From Syntrophus sp. PtaU1.Bin005 (lineage in GTDB: Bacteria > Desulfobacterota > Syntrophia > Syntrophales > Syntrophaceae), in NCBI GenBank assembly GCA_002067745.1, contig MVRU01000012.1, positions 1 through 49,125 of the forward strand: a stretch of DNA of 49,125 nucleotides, read 5' to 3'. Positions 8,522-16,311 of this stretch are shown here, piece by piece (position 1 is the stretch's first letter; each line of letters begins with the position of its first letter). A program made the translations under genes and the position numbers. Under the pieces are notes generated by a model. The model was given only the letters and a program-made list of their open reading frames with translations, was not told the DNA's origin and searched no databases.

Positions 8522-9382
8522 CTATTCGTATTTGTACCAGCCCGCGCCGGTCTTTCGGCCCAGCTGGCCCGCCTTCGTCTTCAGCTTGAGGGAGAGGGGA
8601 GAATTCCAGCGGACTTCACCGGTTTCGGCGAATAAATAATCCAGGATGTGCTTGTTGATGTCCGCACCCACCAGATCCATCAGCTCAAAGGGGCCCATGG
8701 GGTAGTTCAGGCCGAGCTTGACCGCCTTGTCGATGTCTTCCATGGTGGCTACGCCTTCCTCGTAAAGCTTCAGGGCCTCCACGGCCGAGGCCATCATGAT
8801 GCGGTTGACGACGAAGCCGGGGGCATCCTTCTTGATGTCGACGGAGATCTTGTTGAGCTGTTTGGTGAAGTCTTCCGTAGCCTTGACGGTCTCGTCGGAG
8901 GTGAAATATCCCCGGATGATTTCGACCAGCTTCATGACCTGAGGAGGATTGAAGAAATGCATGCCGACGACCCGGTCCGGCCGTTTGGTGGCGGCGGCAA
9001 TTTCAGTCAGGGACATGGACGAGGTATTCGATGCCAGAATGGTGTCCGGACGGACCACCGAATCGAGTTTTGCAAAGGCATCCTGCTTGATCTTCAGGTT
9101 TTCGATAATGGCTTCGATGACAAAGTCGCAGTCGGCAAAATCTTCCATCTGGACGGTTTTCTTGATTCTTCCAATGGCGGCCTTCGCCTCCGCTTCCGTC
9201 ATTTTTCCCTTTTTGATGGAGCCGGCCATCAGCTTTTCCATCCGGGCAATCCCGCCGTCGACAAACTTCATATCAATATCGCCAAGAACGATTTCAACGC
9301 CAAGTTGAGCCGCATGCTGGGCAATCCCGCCGCCCATGGCGCCGGCGCCAAGAACACCAAGTTTTTTTACCGTCATTTGCAT
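8522..9382 (-). CDS. hbd: 3-hydroxybutyryl-CoA dehydrogenase
   Basis: A 286-residue NAD(P)-dependent 3-hydroxyacyl-CoA dehydrogenase, interconverting 3-hydroxybutyryl-CoA and acetoacetyl-CoA. The N-terminal Rossmann motif G-A-G-A-M-G-G-G-I-A-Q is clear. A-S-N-T-S-S-M-S-L-T, the catalytic-His region G-M-H-F-F-N-P-P-Q-V-M-K-L-V-E-I and the C-terminal G-L-N-Y-P-M-G-P-F-E-L-M-D-L-V-G and G-R-K-T-G-A-G-W-Y motifs follow in family order. AGGAGG precedes two in-frame ATGs; its spacing fits the second (9376) better than the first. A strong promoter lies at 9412-9441. It is the first gene of the hbd-crt operon and probably serves syntrophic beta-oxidation or crotonate metabolism. Confidence 0.93.
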   Translation of the reverse strand: MQMTVKKLGVLGAGAMGGGIAQHAAQLGVEIVLGDIDMKFVDGGIARMEKLMAGSIKKGKMTEAEAKAAIGRIKKTVQMEDFADCDFVIEAIIENLKIKQDAFAKLDSVVRPDTILASNTSSMSLTEIAAATKRPDRVVGMHFFNPPQVMKLVEIIRGYFTSDETVKATEDFTKQLNKISVDIKKDAPGFVVNRIMMASAVEALKLYEEGVATMEDIDKAVKLGLNYPMGPFELMDLVGADINKHILDYLFAETGEVRWNSPLSLKLKTKAGQLGRKTGAGWYKYE

Positions 9383-9411
9383 AAACCTCCTCTGAGCTGA
9401 TATTTTACGGG

Positions 9412-9441
9412 GTTATACATTCATAGAAACAGAGCTGTCAA
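9412..9441 (-). promoter_or_regulatory. sigma-70 promoter for hbd-crt
   Basis: Reading the minus strand, a perfect -35 TTGACA (9441-9436) is followed after 18 bases by TATAAC (9417-9412). The start of hbd is about 30 bases further, with an AGGAGG ribosome binding site between. Confidence 0.6.
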
Positions 9442-9556
9442 GGCTTTTATCCTGAGAGAGGCGGGTGCGGAGCTTATGCCTGTCCGGCAGAAACTCCACG
9501 GCACCAGGCGGCGGCGATCCAGTAAACAATGTAAAACGGGAAGGTATTGTGGTAAA

Positions 9557-9775
9557 ATGAAAGGCAAAGAGGTGGAAAACAGGATGCCGGGCCTGATCTG
9601 CAGCCGCTGCGGACGGGTGGAAAATCGCATTGCAGGCCGGACGGAGAAGAAAGCCATGTCCAGGGAAAGGGTCAGCCGGAGACAGAAGGACATATCCCGC
9701 TTACAGAGGGAGAATAAGCGGTTTGTCAAGGACAGGATCCGCAGAAGAAACAGCGGCAGGAAAAGCGGATCGTAA
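9557..9775 (+). CDS. possible small, very basic CxxC protein
   Basis: A 72-residue frame with one zinc-ribbon-like knuckle (I-C-S-R-C-G-R) and a C-terminal half dominated by Arg and Lys. Third codon positions favour G and C as in neighbouring genes, which supports coding, but only one CxxC pair is present and no good ribosome binding site is visible. The frame extends upstream to an ATG at 9476. It could be a small nucleic-acid-binding protein or noncoding. Confidence 0.3.
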   Translation: MKGKEVENRMPGLICSRCGRVENRIAGRTEKKAMSRERVSRRQKDISRLQRENKRFVKDRIRRRNSGRKSGS

Positions 9776-9911
9776 CGCCTGGCGGAATGATTCCCCATGA
9801 TCCGTGCTTGAAGAATGCCATCCGCAAAGGCGACGCAAAGACAGGAAAACCATGCAGCGGGCTGAAGATCGATGCCCCGATACCAGGGAACGCAACCAGA
9901 GGGATATGACC

Positions 9912-11447
9912 ATGACGTTACAACGTATATTTTCCGATCAGGATAAGGCTCAGATTGAGGAGCGGGGATTGTCTGTTGAGCAGGCGATGGAGCAGATCAG
10001 GATTTTTCGGGAAGGGGCGGCTCCTTTGAAATTGAATCGTCCCTGTACCCTCCAGGATGGGATCTTCGTCGTCGGCGAGGAGGAGGGCGGGGAGCTGGTC
10101 CGTCTCCACGAGGAAGAAGCCGGGGCCGGGCGGATGCTGAAGTTTGTTCCCGCTTCAGGGGCGGCCAGTCGCATGTTCAAGGACTGGTACCGGATTCTGG
10201 ATGCCGGTGGACTGCAGGATGAGGATTCGAGAACGAAATTTTTGAGGGATCTGAAAAAGTACGCTTTTTTTGAAGATTTGAAATCCGTCTTGGCCAAAGC
10301 GGGGAGGAATCTCGATGACCTTTTGGAAAAAGGAGATGTCTGCCCGATCCTGTCAACGGTTCTGGCCGCGGACGGCCTCAGCTACGGTCAACTGCCCAAG
10401 GCGCTTCTGAAGTTTCACTTATCTCCGGAAGGCTCGCGGACGGCTATTGAAGAACATCTTGTGGAAGCGGCGCTTTATGTCAAGGATGCTCAGGGAAGGT
10501 GCCGTGTCCACTTTACGGTTTCTGCCGAGCACGAAGGGGCGATTCAGGAATTTCTCAGGCGGATTGACGAGATCTATGAGAAACGGTGGAATGCGTCATT
10601 CGATCTGTCCCTTTCCATCCAGCATGCCCATACCGACACCATTGCCGTCGATCTGGAGAAGGCCCCTTTCCGCGATCTGGATGGTTTCCTCGTGTTCCGT
10701 CCCGGAGGCCACGGTGCACTGCTGGAAAATCTGAATGCCCTGGATGGAGACATCGTCTTCATCAAGAACATCGACAATGTCGTCCCCGATTCCCTGAAGC
10801 CGTCAACGGTGTTGTACAAACAGATTCTTGGGGGATACCTCATACGGCTGCAGAGGAGAATCTTCTCCTATGCCGCAAGGTTGACCGAAGGCGGACTAAC
10901 CGAAGACGAGCTCTCCGAGATCATCGCATTCTGTCGGAGGGATCTGTGCCTCTCCTTCCCACCGGCTTTCAACGGGGCTTCACTCTCCGAACGATGCAGA
11001 CAGGTTTTCCAGCGCTTGAACCGTCCCTTGCGGGTTTGCGGTGTTGTCAGAAACGTCGGCGAACCGGGTGGCGGCCCTTTCTGGGTTGAGGACGAAACCG
11101 GCGCGTTGTCCCTCCAGATCGTTGAGGAGATTCAAGTGGACTCGAACTCCGAGTCACAGCGCTCCCTCTGGCGGGCTGCAACCCATTTCAACCCCGTGGA
11201 TCTGGTCTGCGGCGTTCGGGATTACTTGTCTAGGAAGTTCGACCTGCGGCAATTTGTGAATCCCAGGGCGATTTCCATTGCCCGGAAAACGGAAAAGGGC
11301 AGAGAATTGTATGCGCTGGAACTCCCGGGGTTGTGGAATGGCGCCATGGCCGACTGGAACACCGTGCTGATCGAAGTGCCCCTGGAGACGTTCAATCCCG
11401 TCAAAACAGTTGAAGATCTCCTTCGACCGCAGCACCAGGAGAAATGA
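9912..11447 (+). CDS. DUF4301 family protein
   Basis: A protein of about 511 residues matching what I recall of the DUF4301 family, found in Bacteroidetes and some Desulfobacterota with no established function. The opening (F-S-D-Q-D-K-A-Q-I-E-E-R-G-L-S-V-E-Q) and the early F-V-P-A-S-G-A-A-S-R-M-F-K motif are typical. Later conserved-looking stretches are A-H-T-D-T-I-A-V-D, F-R-P-G-G-H-G-A-L-L-E-N-L-N and F-I-K-N-I-D-N-V-V-P-D. The PASGAASRM and RPGGHGALLENL motifs recall phosphate- or sugar-nucleotide-binding enzymes, but that is inference. The ATG at 9912 is preferred because GAGGG lies eight bases upstream; the ATG at 9906 is too close. It appears to stand alone. No signal peptide, so probably cytoplasmic. 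Confidence 0.8.
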   Translation: MTLQRIFSDQDKAQIEERGLSVEQAMEQIRIFREGAAPLKLNRPCTLQDGIFVVGEEEGGELVRLHEEEAGAGRMLKFVPASGAASRMFKDWYRILDAGGLQDEDSRTKFLRDLKKYAFFEDLKSVLAKAGRNLDDLLEKGDVCPILSTVLAADGLSYGQLPKALLKFHLSPEGSRTAIEEHLVEAALYVKDAQGRCRVHFTVSAEHEGAIQEFLRRIDEIYEKRWNASFDLSLSIQHAHTDTIAVDLEKAPFRDLDGFLVFRPGGHGALLENLNALDGDIVFIKNIDNVVPDSLKPSTVLYKQILGGYLIRLQRRIFSYAARLTEGGLTEDELSEIIAFCRRDLCLSFPPAFNGASLSERCRQVFQRLNRPLRVCGVVRNVGEPGGGPFWVEDETGALSLQIVEEIQVDSNSESQRSLWRAATHFNPVDLVCGVRDYLSRKFDLRQFVNPRAISIARKTEKGRELYALELPGLWNGAMADWNTVLIEVPLETFNPVKTVEDLLRPQHQEK

Positions 11448-11576
11448 AGGGGGGCTCGTCGATCGGTTCTGGGCTCCGCGGCAAAGAAATGCACCCCTCT
11501 GCCCTTCGATGATCGGGGAAGCAAGGATGGATCAGGACGGATCGGACAGCGAAGCCGCGTCCGGGGAGCAAAACAT

Positions 11577-11624
11577 AAAAACCCCGGCCGGAGGCCGCCT
11601 GCAGAAGGCGCGTCCGGTCGGGGT
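11577..11624 (-). terminator. intrinsic terminator after the HesB-like gene
   Basis: On the minus strand an 11-bp GC-rich stem (ACCCCGACCGG with CCGGCCGGGGT, one G-U pair) is followed directly by TTTTT. The arms are 11581-11591 and 11614-11624. It lies about 77 bases after the HesB-like stop codon. Confidence 0.7.
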
Positions 11625-11700
11625 GGCTGTCGGTTCCGTAATTCAACGGGATGAATTGTGCGAACGTTCAGTGCCCCGCCTGCTTCTGCGGGGATCCCCG

Positions 11701-12048
11701 TTATTTGAAATCTTCACAGCTTTCACAGATGTTCCTGCATCCCCCGAACACACCGCCTTTCCAGTGCTTCAAGAGTTCCGAATTCAGGATGTAGCCGGAA
11801 CCGAAGGTGGAGTGAACGTAGTCGATGCTGATGGGCTTTGCCTTTTCAAAAAGAGATTTTTCCACGAGAAACCTCACGCCTCTATCGGTAAAAACCTCAT
11901 CATCCTCCTTCTTATCATCCATAGCCATCACAAGAAATGGACCTCGCCATCCGCCTTCAGAGACCAGGATCCTGATAGGCCTGACATTTTTTTGTTCTTC
12001 AAGGAACTGTTTGATCTTTTTCGATGCGTCTTCGCTGACTTCAAACAT
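11701..12048 (-). CDS. HesB/IscA-like protein with Trp at the usual Cys/Sec site
   Basis: A 115-residue protein of the HesB/IscA-like group common in Geobacter and relatives. Family members there read G-G-C/U-x-G-P-S-L-G-M-A-L-D, often with selenocysteine. Here the same place reads E-G-G-W-R-G-P-F-L-V-M-A-M-D, so residue 34 is Trp (TGG). The rest of the fold is intact: E-V-F-T-D-R-G-V-R-F-L-V-E-K, the K-P-I-S-I-D-Y-V stretch, G-S-G-Y-I-L and a Cys-rich end with Cys104, 108 and 111. A-type carriers bind Fe-S or iron through conserved Cys, so loss of the first one suggests altered binding. AAGGAGCC precedes the ATG, and a terminator follows. It appears monocistronic. Confidence 0.8.
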   Translation of the reverse strand: MFEVSEDASKKIKQFLEEQKNVRPIRILVSEGGWRGPFLVMAMDDKKEDDEVFTDRGVRFLVEKSLFEKAKPISIDYVHSTFGSGYILNSELLKHWKGGVFGGCRNICESCEDFK

Positions 12049-12112
12049 ATAGGGCTCCTTTCCGTAAAATGTTGTTATTCTTCTTTGTAATGACTATTTG
12101 TTACCTCTAATG

Positions 12113-12123
12113 ACATATTATGT
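12113..12123. promoter_or_regulatory. 11-base palindrome upstream of the HesB-like gene
   Basis: ACATATTATGT is a perfect palindrome around a central T, 65 bases ahead of the HesB-like start in an A+T-rich stretch. It could be an operator or simply part of the promoter region. No regulator can be named. Confidence 0.25.
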
Positions 12124-12245
12124 GTTAATCCGACACTTGTCAAGCTCCGTCTATTTCAAGCGGAGCACATCCATGTCCTCCGGGGGCAAACGACAACATC
12201 GGTATTGCATGATAAGAATGGGAATTTTTGAGCCTGTCGGAAAAG

Positions 12246-12290
12246 GCGAAGGGCTGTTCCTCGAGGAGTGTTCAACGAAAGGCCCTTCGC
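12246..12290 (-). terminator. hairpin after the PP-loop gene
   Basis: GCGAAGGGC (12246-12254) and GCCCTTCGC (12282-12290) are perfect 9-base complements with a 27-base loop. On the minus strand the stem is followed by CTTTTCC, a weak T run, about 38 bases after the stop of the PP-loop gene. Confidence 0.45.
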
Positions 12291-12327
12291 AGGGTACAGG
12301 TTATATGAAGAGGAAAAACAGGGGGCG

Positions 12328-13302
12328 CTAAATTCTCCAGGTGGCGATGATTTCCGGTGAGGCTGCCGTAACGTCGACAAAAGAGGTCCGGCTTTCACAT
12401 AGGCAGGTCACGGTGACGTCGGCATCCCTTGGGGCATCGCTGTAACGGGCGCAAATTGCCGCAGCCAGATGCAGCACTTCAGCGCTGCCGCCCCCGGGAA
12501 TCAGAACGGTGGGCCCCCGGAAAGAGGTCATGTAAACCGTGACATCCCCTTTCTCCGTCAACTTCTGGATTGTTTCATTATCATTGCGGTTTCTGCCCAC
12601 CACGATTTTGGTTGATTCGTTCAAACGGAAGTGGCGGCCGACTTTCAAAAGTTCAATATCCCGGCGGGAAAAATCTTGTTTGTGGCTGAAAAGATCCTTA
12701 AGCCGTATGGTGAACATCGGATCGGTGAGGAGGCAGCCGCCGGCAGGGGGGTCGTAATCGGATATTCCGTAGTAATCGGCCAGTTCGATCTGTATTTTCC
12801 GGCCCCGTCCCGAAATGTCCAATAACCTGTCACGCTGAACGATCCCCTCTCGTTCCGGCCTGGTTTCAGGCAGCAGCCTGGCGGACAACGGCCTCAGGAG
12901 ATCATCGCGATATCCGGAATTTTTGGCAATCACTTCGAGCATCTGCTTTCCCTGGGACATGGGCCGCTGTCCAAGAACTTCACCCGTGAAGATAAAATCC
13001 GCTCCCAGTTCAGCCATTCTATCCCCCGCCGTTTTGATCATCAGGATGTGGCAGTCGATGCAGGGGTTCAGGTTCTTTCCGTATCCGTACCTGGGGGAAA
13101 GAAGCATCCGTAGATGTTCGTCGGTAATGTCCAGAACGGTCAGGGGAAGGCGGATTTGCGCGGCGGCGCGGCGGGCTTTCCCTGCGCTGAAGAAGGGGGT
13201 TTCAAAGGTGATCCCCAGGACATCGATTCCCTGATCCTGGATGACCTTGACGGCAAGGATGCTGTCAAGACCTCCGGAAAATACGGCAAGCCCCCGGGTC
13301 AT
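12328..13302 (-). CDS. PP-loop thiouridylase-like protein with DUF814/NFACT-R-like tail
   Basis: A 324-residue ATP-pyrophosphatase of the MnmA/ThiI superfamily, which activates a substrate by adenylation and usually inserts sulfur into tRNA. The P-loop is S-G-G-L-D-S at residues 9-14. N-P-C-I-D-C-H at about 79-85 gives the Cys pair seen in MnmA-type enzymes, and P-A-G-G-C-L-L-T offers a further Cys. The C-terminal part (L-L-K-V-G-R-H-F-R-L-N, V-G-R-N-R-N-D-N) resembles the NFACT-R/DUF814 RNA-binding module. The ATG at 13302 is chosen over an upstream frame start at 13329 because it overlaps the stop of the LysM gene as TGATG, implying translational coupling. The exact substrate is unknown; it is not a canonical MnmA, ThiI or LarE. 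Confidence 0.8.
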   Translation of the reverse strand: MTRGLAVFSGGLDSILAVKVIQDQGIDVLGITFETPFFSAGKARRAAAQIRLPLTVLDITDEHLRMLLSPRYGYGKNLNPCIDCHILMIKTAGDRMAELGADFIFTGEVLGQRPMSQGKQMLEVIAKNSGYRDDLLRPLSARLLPETRPEREGIVQRDRLLDISGRGRKIQIELADYYGISDYDPPAGGCLLTDPMFTIRLKDLFSHKQDFSRRDIELLKVGRHFRLNESTKIVVGRNRNDNETIQKLTEKGDVTVYMTSFRGPTVLIPGGGSAEVLHLAAAICARYSDAPRDADVTVTCLCESRTSFVDVTAASPEIIATWRI

Positions 13303-14963
13303 CAATATTGAACCAGTTCCACATTCCAATCCTTATGAAGCAGGGAATAAAGATTGGGGTCCAGGCTGCAGTCGACAAGAAAGAGGGGACTGCGGTTCGG
13401 CCGTTCAATTTTCAAGGCGGAGAGGGTGACGGTGATCGTCGCTTTTCTGCCCCGTTCGGCGATATAGAATGCGTAACGTTTATCGAAGGCGTCGGGAAGG
13501 GAAAGCGCCGAAAGAACCTGGCTGAGATTGGCCTTTTTGGAAAGCCGGGTATTGACCAGGAGGACCTCCTTTTTCTGCTTCGACAGGACCTCCAGAAACT
13601 GCCGAGGGGGCTTTTTCGTAAACATGAGGATTTCGCGTGACTCTGTTTTAAGGAGAATATCGGGTTTCAGCGACAGATGAAATCCGGCGCTGCTGTTGTC
13701 CAGGAGCCTGATCTCCTGGTTTCTTGCAGGGCTGTAGCCCAGTTCAGTCAACAGGTTAAAGATCAAATCCATCCGGTCGACGGCGTCAATCGATTTCGGC
13801 TGCAGGGTTGGAGGAGATTTGTCGGCAGGTGGTGGGAAGGAAATCTCTCCATTGACCACTTCCGTGAATTGAAACCCTTTTTGGGAGGCATATTGTCTGA
13901 TCTGCCCGGGAAGGAGGCGCGTTTTGTCGGAAACCAGGAGAATGCCATGAAAACTAGGTCTGTCCGCCGTGGGGTTTTTTGTTGTGATGATCCAGTCGAG
14001 ATTAATCAGAACCTGCGGATTCCTCTCCAACAGGATTGGTTTGAGCCCCCTTCGCATGGAATAGGAGCCCGAGGCGTTCATGATTTCCTGGAGAATCAGG
14101 AAGATATCCTGGGACGGTTTGACCTTGAGGACGGAATAGTTTTTCCAGTTCGCTTTAATCAGCCTCTGCAGAGAGTCCGGGATCCTGTTTCCAAAATCCA
14201 GCAGAATGGTGCTGCCGTCGTCAAACTCCACCACCGGGATGGCGCTGCAGTCAATCGTAACCCGCCCCATCTGCGGCAGGGGAAGAAAATAACTGCCTTT
14301 CTGATTCAGATTTCCGTGGCTTCTGCCGAGAAGCTGTTTCAGAAGAGCCATGTCCTTGTCGGGCGGGAGGATGGGCTTGATCTCCACCCTTCTCTTTTCG
14401 GCGTTCTGTTCGGGCTGAACGGCCGGTGAAGACGTCAGAAGGCTGATGGCCGGCAGCATGATCGTCTGGCCGATCGAAATGCGGCTGAGGTTCTTGAGCC
14501 CTGGATTCACCTGGCTGACAATCCGCAAAGCCTTGTGGGCTTCGGCTTCTTGAAGCTTTAACTGATGCTTCAGGATCCGAATGATGGAATCCCCCTTTTT
14601 GACCTGGTATGGGACGACCTGACCGTTCTGAGCCGGTGCAGGGGCAACGGACTCCTTTCCTTCTTCTGCCAGGACGGGAAGAAGAATCGTCTGGCCGGGG
14701 TAAATCCTGTGAAGGTCCTTCAAGTCCGGGTTCAGTTCTCTGATGAGCGTGTAGCGGTGCGCGGAGTTCTTGAGAAATTGCTTGACGATCCGATCGATGC
14801 TGTCCCCCTTCCGGACTACATACTCCTGAGTTGTCTTTCCGGTTCCCGCGGTTTTGCGGAGCACCATATGGGCCGTATCTTCCTTGGCTTCCGAAGTGGG
14901 GATAGGCTGTGTCAGAAGAGACCAGGACCCTAGAATCAAGAACAGCAGAAGGCATTTGTTCAT
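13302..14963 (-). CDS. exported protein with two LysM domains
   Basis: A 553-residue exported protein. A signal peptide (M-N-K-C-L-L-L-F-L-I-L-G, cleavage probably near residue 26) is followed by two LysM modules at about 48-97 and 119-172. Both have the typical V-x-K-G-D-S-I start and the G-Q-T-I-x-L-P end. LysM binds peptidoglycan N-acetylglucosamine. The remaining 370 residues show no domain I recognise. They look like a repeated alpha/beta arrangement with stretches such as V-L-I-N-L-D-W-I-I-T-T and I-L-L-V-S-D-K-T-R, which may bind a polymer or partner. Its stop overlaps the start of the PP-loop gene. No catalytic domain is evident, so a wall-anchored scaffold or sensor is more likely than a hydrolase. 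Confidence 0.82.
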   Translation of the reverse strand: MNKCLLLFLILGSWSLLTQPIPTSEAKEDTAHMVLRKTAGTGKTTQEYVVRKGDSIDRIVKQFLKNSAHRYTLIRELNPDLKDLHRIYPGQTILLPVLAEEGKESVAPAPAQNGQVVPYQVKKGDSIIRILKHQLKLQEAEAHKALRIVSQVNPGLKNLSRISIGQTIMLPAISLLTSSPAVQPEQNAEKRRVEIKPILPPDKDMALLKQLLGRSHGNLNQKGSYFLPLPQMGRVTIDCSAIPVVEFDDGSTILLDFGNRIPDSLQRLIKANWKNYSVLKVKPSQDIFLILQEIMNASGSYSMRRGLKPILLERNPQVLINLDWIITTKNPTADRPSFHGILLVSDKTRLLPGQIRQYASQKGFQFTEVVNGEISFPPPADKSPPTLQPKSIDAVDRMDLIFNLLTELGYSPARNQEIRLLDNSSAGFHLSLKPDILLKTESREILMFTKKPPRQFLEVLSKQKKEVLLVNTRLSKKANLSQVLSALSLPDAFDKRYAFYIAERGRKATITVTLSALKIERPNRSPLFLVDCSLDPNLYSLLHKDWNVELVQY

Positions 14964-15487
14964 GTAAGTATCCTCAAGTCGTGGTCAATGACAGGTCATT
15001 CCAATGGTTGCTGAATATCGCCGGGCAGCGGTTTAGAGGCGATGCGGAAAGAACGCCGCATCCGTGAAGAAGCCGACAGGACCGCCAGCCGAGAAGGTGT
15101 TTCCATATGGAGTTGACACGATCGACATGGCCATGACCGCAAAAGTTAAAGTGCCTGAAGTACATATCGAACTTGTAGAGGAATGTCAATTTTTTGAAGT
15201 CAAGGCAACGACAACTTCATGTTTGCAAGATTTAGTTAAATGTTATAGGAAATTCAAGGATTATTTAGGGAATTCCTTGCAGGCAGGCCGCATTACCCGG
15301 ATATTCAGGCGCTGGAATTCCCGCAGAAACAGGGCATCATTTCAGCCGCATTTCATTCCACAGCGGACGAACGGGCTGCGTGGCCGAGACTCCGCCTGCA
15401 GCGCCGTGAAGAGGTGGTGAAGCCGCCGGACCGGACCGGGACAGGAATGAAGAGGTTCGAAACACAAAGAAAAGAAGGGGGTTCGCC
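14964..15487. other. gap between divergent LysM and small helical genes
   Basis: About 520 bases without a supported gene. A frame at 15064-15420 on the plus strand degenerates into Arg/Ser-rich sequence and is not convincing. The region should hold promoters for both directions. An A+T-rich stretch around 15190-15290 is the best place to look. Confidence 0.4.
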
Positions 15488-15709
15488 GTGGCTAAAGAGG
15501 ATCAAGCAGCCTTTTTGAAGGAAGTGCAGACGCGGTTTGAAAAAAGGGTACGGGAAAATGAAGTGGCCGTCATTGAGCATTGGAAGGATCAACTGGACAG
15601 GATTGTGGCCATGAAGCCCGAGGGGATTGCCGCTCTGCAGCTCCAGGTTAAAAAAGTGTCGGAAATGATGGCCAATCGGATCAAGACGTTGAAGAAGGAT
15701 GCGAAGTGA
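15488..15709 (+). CDS. small helical protein of unknown function
   Basis: A 73-residue, highly charged, fully helical protein beginning at a GTG codon (A-K-E-D-Q-A-A-F-L-K-E-V-Q-T-R-F-E-K). AAGGGGG upstream supports the start. Heptad-like spacing of Leu, Ile, Val and Met suggests a short coiled coil. I know no family for it. It is real by context: its stop overlaps the GTG start of the HD gene (GTGA), so it opens a tightly coupled operon and may assist the phosphohydrolase or be co-translated for regulation. Confidence 0.65.
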   Translation: MAKEDQAAFLKEVQTRFEKRVRENEVAVIEHWKDQLDRIVAMKPEGIAALQLQVKKVSEMMANRIKTLKKDAK

Positions 15710-16311
15710 AAGAGATCGTGAATTTTCTGTTTGAAGTCGGCATGCTGCAGAAGACTCCGCGGACGGGTTTTCAATTTCTCGGTTCGGGTTGTGAATCTGT
15801 TGCGGAGCACATCCTCCGGACGATTTTCATCGGTTATACCCTCTGCAAGCTGGAGCAGGACATTGACGAGCGCCGGGTGTTAAAAATGTGCCTTTTCCAT
15901 GACCTTCCCGAAGCCAGGACAGGCGATATGAACTACGTGAACAAAAAATACGTGACGGTGGACGAAGGCAAAGCGGTCCGTGAGCTGACGGACACCCTCT
16001 TCTTCGGGGAAGAGATCAAGGCATGCATTGATGAATTCAACGAGGGAAAGACCCGGGAGTCTCTCATTGTCCGTGATGCGGATCAGCTCGCCTTGATTCT
16101 TCAGTTGAAGGAATACGGGGATCTTGGTAATAAATACAGTAGAGAGTGGATTACCTTCGCCATTCAACGCCTCTGCACGGACAGCGCGCGTGAAACGGCG
16201 AATCAGATCCTGGAGACGGATTCCTCCGACTGGTGGTTTCAGGATAAGAGTGATTGGTGGATTAACGGAAACAAGGGAAAATATTCCAAGGGGGCAGACA
16301 GCGCAAGATGA
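15706..16311 (+). CDS. HD-domain phosphohydrolase (YfbR/HDDC2-like)
   Basis: A 201-residue metal-dependent phosphohydrolase of the HD superfamily, closest in pattern to YfbR and HDDC2, which are 5'-nucleotidases acting on deoxynucleoside monophosphates. Metal ligands are visible: His35 in S-V-A-E-H, His65-Asp66 in F-H-D-L-P-E-A, and Asp124 in V-R-D-A-D-Q. The stretch F-H-D-L-P-E-A-R-T-G-D is the family signature. The start is GTG, overlapping the previous stop; the end overlaps the next start as ATGA. The Trp-rich C-terminal tail (D-W-W-F-Q-D-K-S-D-W-W) is unusual. It could help clean up dNMP pools, but this is inferred from family. Confidence 0.85.
   Translation: MKEIVNFLFEVGMLQKTPRTGFQFLGSGCESVAEHILRTIFIGYTLCKLEQDIDERRVLKMCLFHDLPEARTGDMNYVNKKYVTVDEGKAVRELTDTLFFGEEIKACIDEFNEGKTRESLIVRDADQLALILQLKEYGDLGNKYSREWITFAIQRLCTDSARETANQILETDSSDWWFQDKSDWWINGNKGKYSKGADSAR

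Larger units (their letters stand above)
9383..9911. other. gap with one weak small-gene candidate
   Basis: The hbd promoter occupies the left end. The middle holds a small frame with a CxxC motif (9557-9775). The rest up to the DUF4301 start shows no other supported gene; an in-frame ATG at 9804 extends DUF4301 but has no ribosome binding site. Confidence 0.4.

Noticed and set aside
11701-12048. selenoprotein call for the HesB-like gene
   Set aside because: The codon at the Sec position is TGG, not TGA, so no recoding is needed.
12328-13302. LarE as identity of the PP-loop gene
   Set aside because: It would complete the lar set, but the MnmA-like N-P-C-x-x-C and the NFACT-R-like tail do not fit LarE.
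15064-15420. 118-codon frame in the LysM/small-protein spacer
   Set aside because: No ribosome binding site, no domain, and the second half is Arg/Ser-rich as in noncoding frames.
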